From positions 1 through 64,000 of the forward strand of contig NZ_JAFNLL010000004.1 of NCBI RefSeq assembly GCF_017368795.1: a DNA stretch of 64,000 nt. The letters run 5' to 3'. Shown here piece by piece: positions 58,788-64,000 of the stretch; positions within the stretch are counted from its first letter, which is position 1; the number at the start of each line of letters is the position of its first letter. Source of the DNA: Arthrobacter cavernae. Its GTDB lineage: Bacteria; Actinomycetota; Actinomycetes; Actinomycetales; Micrococcaceae. Under the pieces are notes generated by a model. It was not told the DNA's origin, made no database searches, and worked only from the letters and a program-made list of their open reading frames with translations. Both the position numbers and the translations under genes were made by a program.

Positions 58788-59777
58788 ATGAGTTACACCG
58801 AGTCGGCGGCGCCGGCAAACCACCTGACTGACACTGTTCTTCCCGTGCCGCCGGCAAGGGTTGACCGTGGCTCGGGGGAGCGCATGAAGCCAGGCATGGT
58901 GGAGGAGCTCATCGCTACGGGCTCCGCGAAGGCCATGGTGCTCTCTCAGAAGAAGGCCCTCGTGGCGCGGGACGGGCTCTGGTTCGGGGACGCCGCACCG
59001 TTGCTGGAGGAGCTCCAGGCCGCCGGCGCCGGGAACGTGACAGCCATTTATCTTGGCCGCACGCTCGGACCCTCATCCCTGGACGAGGGCACCCAGGTGC
59101 TGCTCTATGTCGCGGACGAGCTTCCGGCCGCTGGAACGGCAGGCATCCCGTCCGGGGTCGAAGCTGCAGGCTTCCGCGACGTCGCCGCGCAGCTGGATGC
59201 CACTGACACGGCGCTCTTCGTCGAGGCCAGCGCCATCGCCAACTGGCATGCCACGCACACGCACTGCCCCAAGTGCGGCACCCCCACCGTTATCGAAGCC
59301 GGCGGCTGGGTGCGGCGCTGCCCGCAGGACAACTCGGAGCACTACCCGCGGACCGATCCCGCCATCATCGTCACGGTGGTCGGCCCGGACGGACGCCTCC
59401 TGCTCGGCGGCGGCGGGCCTGCGGACGCCAAGAACTACTCCACGCTGGCCGGCTTCGTGGAGCCGGGGGAGTCACTGGAACAGGCCGTCGCCCGCGAAAT
59501 CGCGGAAGAAGTCGGCGTCCGCGTCACGGCGTGCCAGTACCTTGGCTCGCAATCGTGGCCGTTCCCGGCCTCCCTCATGTTCGGGTTCACCGCCAGCACG
59601 GACGACGCCGTTGCCCGGCCCGACGGCGTCGAGGTCACCCGTGCGCGCTGGTTCAGCCGCGAGGAACTCCAGGCAGCCGTGCTCAGCGGCGAGATCACCA
59701 TTTCCACCCGCCTCTCGATCGCCCGTTCGCTCATCGAGCACTGGTACGGCGGAGTCATTGAGGACCTCCAGCCATGA
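58788..59777 (+). CDS. nudC: NAD+ diphosphatase NudC
   Basis: NudC hydrolyses NADH to NMNH and AMP and removes NAD caps from RNA. The 329-residue protein has an N-terminal domain, a zinc-ribbon remnant and a Nudix domain. The ribbon shows Cys160, Cys163 and Cys178, but the fourth position is Asp181 (CPQD). HYPRTDPAIIVTVVG leads into the Nudix box GFVEPGESLEQAVAREIAEEVGV (222-244) with the REIAEE metal residues. SQSWPFPAS is the NudC signature with Ser for Pro. ATG at 58788 is preferred over 58752. The stop overlaps uvrD2 as ATGA. A nudC next to uvrD2 also occurs in mycobacteria as I recall. Confidence 0.93.
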   Translation: MSYTESAAPANHLTDTVLPVPPARVDRGSGERMKPGMVEELIATGSAKAMVLSQKKALVARDGLWFGDAAPLLEELQAAGAGNVTAIYLGRTLGPSSLDEGTQVLLYVADELPAAGTAGIPSGVEAAGFRDVAAQLDATDTALFVEASAIANWHATHTHCPKCGTPTVIEAGGWVRRCPQDNSEHYPRTDPAIIVTVVGPDGRLLLGGGGPADAKNYSTLAGFVEPGESLEQAVAREIAEEVGVRVTACQYLGSQSWPFPASLMFGFTASTDDAVARPDGVEVTRARWFSREELQAAVLSGEITISTRLSIARSLIEHWYGGVIEDLQP

Positions 59778-61906
59778 CAGAAGGCATTTTCGACGCCGGC
59801 GCCTCCCTTGAGGAGCGGATCCTGGGCGGCCTTGATGCCGAGCAGCGCGACGTCGCCACCACGCTCACCGGCCCCCTGTGCGTCCTTGCCGGCGCCGGTA
59901 CCGGAAAGACCCGGGCCATCACCCACCGCATCGCGTACGGGGTGCACTCCGGTGTCTACAGTCCGCAGCGGCTCCTCGCCGTCACGTTCACCGCCCGCGC
60001 CGCCGCCGAAATGCGCAGCCGCCTCCGGGATCTGGGCGTCGGCAATGTGCAGGCCCGGACCTTCCACGCCGCCGCGCTGCGGCAGCTGCAGTTCTTCTGG
60101 CCCCAGGCGATCGGCGGCACGCTGCCCAATCTCCTGGACCACAAGGCCAACATGATTGCCGAGGCCGCCCGGCGCCTGCGCCTCAGCACGGACCGCGCCT
60201 CCATCCGCGATCTTGCAGCCGAGATTGAATGGGCCAAGGTGTCCATGCTGACCCCTGCGAACTACCTGGAGAACGCCCTGGGTCGCGGCACTCCCGGCGG
60301 CTTCGACCTCACCGCAGTGTCCCGCGTGTTCCAGTCCTATGAGGACATCAAGACCGACCGCAACGTCATCGACTTCGAGGACGTGCTCCTGATCACCGTC
60401 GGCATCCTCCAGGAAGACCCCAAGGTAGCGGCCACGGTCCGGGAGCAGTACCGGCACTTCGTGGTGGATGAGTACCAGGACGTTTCCCCGCTGCAGCAGC
60501 GGCTCCTGGAGCTGTGGCTGGGCGGCCGGGATGAACTCTGCGTGGTGGGCGATTCCAGCCAGACCATCTACTCCTTCACAGGAGCATCACCCAAGCATCT
60601 GCTCGGCTTCAAGGCGCAGTACCCGGGCGCCAGCGTGGTCAAGCTGGTCCGCGACTACCGTTCCACCCCGCAGGTAGTGAAGCTCGCGAACGATCTTCTC
60701 GGCTCGCGCCGGAGCGGCGGCCCTGTGGCCGACGCCGCGTGGGCGGCCCCGCTCAAGCTCGTGGCCCAGCGGCCGTCCGGCCCCGAACCGCGCTTCATGG
60801 AATGCCCGGACGACGAGGCCGAGGCCGCCGTCGTGGCCGGCAGGATCCGTGAACTGCTCGACGCCGGCGTGAAGGCCAGCGAGGTGGCCGTGCTGTTCCG
60901 CACCAACGGGCAGTCGGAAGCCTATGAACAGGCGCTGGCCTCGGCCGGCATCGGCTACCAGCTCCGCGGCGGCGAAAGGTTCTTCGCCCGCAAGGAAGTC
61001 CGCGACGCCATCCTGCAGCTGCGCGCGGCGACGCGGGCCGTGGCCGAAGGCCCCCGGGAGCCGCTTGGCCAGATTGTCCGGGACATCCTGGCCTCGCTCG
61101 GCTACACGGATGCCGCCCCGCACAATGGCGGTGCACTGCGCGAACGCTGGGAATCGCTGGCCGCCCTCGTGGCCCTGGCCGATGAGCTCGCCGTGAGCAG
61201 GGGCGGGGAATTCACCCTGGCCGAATTCGTCAATGAACTCCAGGAACGCTCGGTGGCCCAGCACGCCCCCACCGTCCAGGGCGTCACCCTGGCCTCGCTG
61301 CACGCCGCGAAGGGCCTCGAATGGGACGCCGTGTTCCTGGTGGGCCTCAGCGAAGGGCTCATGCCCATTTCTTTCGCCGACACCCCGGAAAGCGTGGATG
61401 AGGAACGGCGCCTGCTCTATGTGGGGATCACCCGTGCCCGCGAGCACCTGACTTTGTCCTGGTCCACGGCCCGCACCCCAGGCGGCCGCGCCAACCGCAA
61501 GCCCTCCCGTTTCCTTGACGGACTGCGTCCGGATTCTGTGGTCGGTGCCAGCGCCCGCAGTCGGACCGGGTCCATCAAGCGCAAGGCCGCAGCGCCGGCG
61601 TCGTGCAGGGTCTGCGGCAGCATGCTGGCCACCGGCGCCGAACGCAAGGTGGGGCGCTGCAGTCAGTGCCCGCCCACGTACGAGGAACAGACCTTCGAGG
61701 CCCTGCGCCAGTGGCGCAAGGACGAGGCCCAGTCCAACGACATACCCGCCTACGTGGTGTTCACCGACGCCACCCTCACGGCCATTGCCGAGGCCAAGCC
61801 CGCAAGCCTTGAAGAGCTGTCCACCCTGGCCGGTGTCGGGCCCTCGAAGCTTGAGAAGTACGGCGAAGCGGTGCTTGCCGTCCTGGCCGGGAACACGGGG
61901 GAGTAA
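59774..61906 (+). CDS. uvrD2: SF1 DNA helicase UvrD2 (tetracysteine, HRDC)
   Basis: A 710-residue ATP-dependent 3'-5' DNA helicase. The motor carries AGAGTGKT (39-46), VTFTARAAAEMRSRL, VVDEYQDVSPLQ (about 230), GDSSQTIYSFTGA, LASLHAAKGLEWDAVFLVGL and RRLLYVGITRAR. The C-terminal part identifies UvrD2: a four-Cys zinc module Cys611-x2-Cys614-x14-Cys629-x2-Cys632, then an HRDC domain from about 650 (FEALRQWRKDEAQSNDIPAYVVFTDATLTAIAE). UvrD2 is essential in mycobacteria. It starts inside the nudC stop, and the next gene begins on the last base of its stop (TAATG). Confidence 0.95.
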   Translation: MTEGIFDAGASLEERILGGLDAEQRDVATTLTGPLCVLAGAGTGKTRAITHRIAYGVHSGVYSPQRLLAVTFTARAAAEMRSRLRDLGVGNVQARTFHAAALRQLQFFWPQAIGGTLPNLLDHKANMIAEAARRLRLSTDRASIRDLAAEIEWAKVSMLTPANYLENALGRGTPGGFDLTAVSRVFQSYEDIKTDRNVIDFEDVLLITVGILQEDPKVAATVREQYRHFVVDEYQDVSPLQQRLLELWLGGRDELCVVGDSSQTIYSFTGASPKHLLGFKAQYPGASVVKLVRDYRSTPQVVKLANDLLGSRRSGGPVADAAWAAPLKLVAQRPSGPEPRFMECPDDEAEAAVVAGRIRELLDAGVKASEVAVLFRTNGQSEAYEQALASAGIGYQLRGGERFFARKEVRDAILQLRAATRAVAEGPREPLGQIVRDILASLGYTDAAPHNGGALRERWESLAALVALADELAVSRGGEFTLAEFVNELQERSVAQHAPTVQGVTLASLHAAKGLEWDAVFLVGLSEGLMPISFADTPESVDEERRLLYVGITRAREHLTLSWSTARTPGGRANRKPSRFLDGLRPDSVVGASARSRTGSIKRKAAAPASCRVCGSMLATGAERKVGRCSQCPPTYEEQTFEALRQWRKDEAQSNDIPAYVVFTDATLTAIAEAKPASLEELSTLAGVGPSKLEKYGEAVLAVLAGNTGE

Positions 61907-62619
61907 TGCCACCCATTGCCGGCGGCCGCGGAGCGGTCCCCTTGACCGCCGACGACTTGACCCCCGGCGGCTTGACCACCCACGGTGGCGCCCCCGTGAT
62001 CGTCCGCCGTTCGGCCAGGCGCAGCCGCACCGTGGCGGCGTTCTGGGAGGACGGCAAAGCCGTGGTCGCCATCCCCGCCCACTTCACCAAGGCCCAGGAG
62101 AGCGAGTGGGTCCGGCGGATGCTGGACAAGCTGCGCAAGCAGGGGGAGCGCCGCGCCCGGGGCACCGGGAAGCGCCGCCCCGCCAATGATGCCGCACTCG
62201 CCGACCATGCCGCCGCGCTCTCCGGGACATATCTGGGCGGACGGGCGGTCCCGACGTCGGTCCGCTGGGTGGGCAACCAGAACTCACGCTGGGGATCGGC
62301 CACGCCGGCGGACGGGAGCATCCGGCTCTCTGACAAGCTGCGGGCCATGCCGCAGTGGGTGATCGACTACGTGCTGCTGCACGAGCTCGCGCACCTGCTG
62401 GTCGCCGGGCACAATGCCGCCTTCTGGCGGCTGCTGGAGGCCTACCCGGAGACCGAACGTGCCAAGGCCTTCCTGGAAGGCGTCACCTTCGCCACCTCGC
62501 GCGGGCTGGGCCCGGACGAAGGTGCTCAGGCCTTCGGCTCGCCGGAATCCGTTCCGTCCGAAGCATCGCCGTCTTCTGGACCTGCGGCATCGGAAGGTCC
62601 TTCGGCCGGGGTGTCGTAG
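61906..62619 (+). CDS. YgjP-like (DUF45) metallopeptidase-domain protein
   Basis: A 237-residue protein with the YgjP/WLM-type zinc-peptidase core: WGSATPADGSIRLSDKLRAMPQWVIDYVLLHELAHLLVAGHNAAFWRLL. The HELAH motif is at His159-His163, and GHNAAFW supplies the third ligand region. NQNSRWGSA just before it is the family hallmark. The first ~35 residues and the Ser/Pro-rich last ~35 residues are variable. Function is unknown. It starts on the final base of the uvrD2 stop, so the two are translationally coupled. The last 94 bases overlap the end of the convergent DUF2342 gene. Confidence 0.87.
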   Translation: MPPIAGGRGAVPLTADDLTPGGLTTHGGAPVIVRRSARRSRTVAAFWEDGKAVVAIPAHFTKAQESEWVRRMLDKLRKQGERRARGTGKRRPANDAALADHAAALSGTYLGGRAVPTSVRWVGNQNSRWGSATPADGSIRLSDKLRAMPQWVIDYVLLHELAHLLVAGHNAAFWRLLEAYPETERAKAFLEGVTFATSRGLGPDEGAQAFGSPESVPSEASPSSGPAASEGPSAGVS

Positions 62620-63956
62620 CCGCCGTCGAGCAGCTTCTGCAAAGCGTCGTCCACCTCGCTGTCGCTGGCTTCGGCCAAGCGCCGCCGCTCGGAGAAGCCC
62701 AGGGGATCGTCCAGGTCCTCGCCGGTTGGCAGGAGATCGGGGTGGTGCCAGATGGCGTCGCGGCCCGCGATGCCCCTTTCCTTCGTGAGGGTCGCCCACA
62801 GCGTGGCTGCCTCGCGCAGCCGGCGCGGGCGCAGTTCAAGGCCCACCAGGGAGGAGAAGGCGTGTTCGGCGGGGCCGCCCGTGGCGCGGCGGCGGCGGAC
62901 TGTTTCGCGCAGGGCCGTGGCCGAGGGCAGGAGCTTTTCCGTGGCGGCGGCCGTGAGCTCGTCCACCCAGCCCTCCACCAGCGCCAGCGCGGTTTCCAGC
63001 TTCTCCAGGGCAGCGGTCTGCTCCGGGGTGCGTTCCGGGGTAAAGACACCTTGCGAGAGGGCCTCCTGGATGCCTTCTGGGTTGCCGGGATCCAGATCCC
63101 GGGCGAGGTCCTCGATGCGGGACATGTCGATGTGGATGCCGCGGGCGTAGGCTTCGATTGCTCCGAGAAGGTGGCCGCGGAGCCACGGAACCTGAACGAA
63201 GAGGCGCGCATGCGCGGCCTCGCGCACGGCCAGGAACAGGCGGACGTCGTTCTCCGGCAGGCTGAGCCCTTCGCCGAACTTCGCCACGTTGGCGGGCAGC
63301 AGGGCCATTTCCAGGTCCGCGAGCGGCACGCCGATATCCGTGGAGCTGACGACTTCCGCCGAGAGGGCGCCGATGGCCTGACCCAGCTGCATTCCGAAGA
63401 TGGCGCCGCCCATGTTCTGCAGCACGTTGGACGCGCCGCCCATCATGGACTTCATCTCTTCGGGCATCTGCTGTGTCAGGGCGTTCGAGAGCGCGTTGGC
63501 GATGCTGTTGGCCACTGGCTCCGTGAGGCGCTTCCATGTCCCCAGGGTGGCCTCGACCCACTCGGCGCGGGACCAGGCACGTCCGATAAGGCCTGTGGCG
63601 GAAAGGTCGGTGACCGGGTCCAGCCACAGCTCGGCCAGGCGCAGGGCTTCGTCGATTTCACGGGCCTGCAGGGAATTCACGGAGGGGTCGCTGCCGGCCG
63701 CTGCCACACGGCGGGCGTTCTCATGGGCCAGCTGCCAGTTGACCGGTCCTTCGGAGGTGGAGCTCATCATGGCCTGCACCTGTGCGAACATCTGCTGGAA
63801 CAGCTGGGGATCGTTGGGCAGGCCGGCTGCCTTGGCCAGTTCGGCGGGATCGATGTTCCCCAGTCCCTGCCCACCCATCAGGTTCTGCAACATCTCTGCC
63901 AGCGGATCCTTGGGCGCGTCGTCGTCGTTGGACGGATTGTTGGGGTTGGAGGTCAT
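62526..63956 (-). CDS. DUF2342 zincin-like hydrolase family protein (Rv3195 type)
   Basis: A 476-residue protein of the actinobacterial DUF2342 family, sometimes named zinc-dependent metalloprotease or F420-biosynthesis-associated. The conserved core shows EATLGTWKRLTEPVANSIANAL, GGAIFGMQLGQAIGALSAEVVSSTDIGVPL and LFLAVREAAHARLFVQVPWLRGHLLGAIEAYARGI. EAAHARLF is the family's metal-like motif; a classic HExxH is absent. The N-terminus is Asn/Asp-rich and the C-terminus (residues ~455-476) is acidic and disordered. Biochemical function is unknown. It converges with the YgjP-like gene with overlapping ends. The window ends 44 bases upstream of its start. Confidence 0.88.
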   Translation of the reverse strand: MTSNPNNPSNDDDAPKDPLAEMLQNLMGGQGLGNIDPAELAKAAGLPNDPQLFQQMFAQVQAMMSSTSEGPVNWQLAHENARRVAAAGSDPSVNSLQAREIDEALRLAELWLDPVTDLSATGLIGRAWSRAEWVEATLGTWKRLTEPVANSIANALSNALTQQMPEEMKSMMGGASNVLQNMGGAIFGMQLGQAIGALSAEVVSSTDIGVPLADLEMALLPANVAKFGEGLSLPENDVRLFLAVREAAHARLFVQVPWLRGHLLGAIEAYARGIHIDMSRIEDLARDLDPGNPEGIQEALSQGVFTPERTPEQTAALEKLETALALVEGWVDELTAAATEKLLPSATALRETVRRRRATGGPAEHAFSSLVGLELRPRRLREAATLWATLTKERGIAGRDAIWHHPDLLPTGEDLDDPLGFSERRRLAEASDSEVDDALQKLLDGGYDTPAEGPSDAAGPEDGDASDGTDSGEPKA

Positions 63957-64000
63957 GGTGCCGCCGATCGTCGAACTGGCTGGTGATCTCTTTCACCGTA

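Noticed and set aside
62355..63986. 543-codon plus-strand frame opposite the DUF2342 gene
   Set aside because: It is antisense to a recognisable family, with compositionally atypical, Gly/His/Gln-rich translation.

Overview
The window is a GC-rich chromosomal segment of a Gram-positive actinobacterium. The best fit is the Arthrobacter/Pseudarthrobacter branch of the Micrococcaceae. This rests on actinobacterial marker families (DUF3117, DUF3107, AdnAB, tetracysteine-HRDC UvrD2, HemQ with the His118/Tyr135/His158 pattern, a GluABCD-like importer), frequent GTG/TTG starts and dense ATGA/GTGA overlaps. It is almost entirely housekeeping sequence. I see no tRNA, rRNA, CRISPR, insertion sequence, prophage or attachment site.

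Layout. 1-1777: galE (cut by the window edge), a TetR regulator and an unknown gene. 1825-4903: a secreted lysozyme-like protein, with dapD and dapE divergent to each other (diaminopimelate/lysine branch). 4967-8254: gluABCD-type amino-acid importer. 8419-10889: LOG protein, DivIVA-like protein, PIG-V-like membrane mannosyltransferase. 11119-18314: DUF3117 protein, O-methyltransferase, sigE, its anti-sigma factor, tatB, mrp, DUF1003 protein, a CBS/MgtE-N protein and a GSP17M-like protein. 18421-22295: aminopeptidase P, PHP phosphoesterase, serine-hydrolase lipoprotein. 22444-27504: orphan DNA methyltransferase, DEAD-box helicase, RNB exonuclease, ferritin-fold protein. 27537-31390: thiE, then the TPP-riboswitch operon thiO-thiS-thiG and a PCD-glyoxalase fusion. 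31408-33954: small membrane protein, DUF3107 protein, TetR, MoeB-rhodanese. 34025-46147: a nearly complete heme cluster hemA / hemE-hemY-x-hemQ-hemH-hemC-hemD-hemB-LLM-hemL, covering glutamyl-tRNA to heme by the coproporphyrin route. 46262-48699: a second polar amino-acid importer. 49009-63956: a DNA-maintenance block with a DEDDh exonuclease, an alkyltransferase-like protein, adnA-adnB, a phosphotransferase, nudC, uvrD2, a YgjP-like peptidase and a DUF2342 protein.

Two stretches follow the order of Mycobacterium tuberculosis genes as I remember it: dapD/dapE...DUF3117...sigE-tatB-mrp (around Rv1201c-Rv1234), and rhlE...DUF3107-TetR-moeB...ATL-adnA-adnB-nudC-uvrD2-DUF2342 (around Rv3211-Rv3195). 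The thi and hem clusters sit as insertions in the second stretch.

The most consistent signal not explained by gene content is at promoters. At about twenty gene starts a TANNNT-like -10 box lies 6-7 bases before the start codon, the geometry of leaderless mRNAs. Several divergent pairs have it on both sides. Other points to check are a 17-bp palindrome in front of hemQ, an 11-bp inverted repeat whose right arm overlaps a leaderless -10 box, a 15-bp hairpin between gluB and gluC, an unknown secreted protein inside the heme cluster and a phosphotransferase lacking its metal-binding Asp. I did not find a clearly novel multi-gene system.
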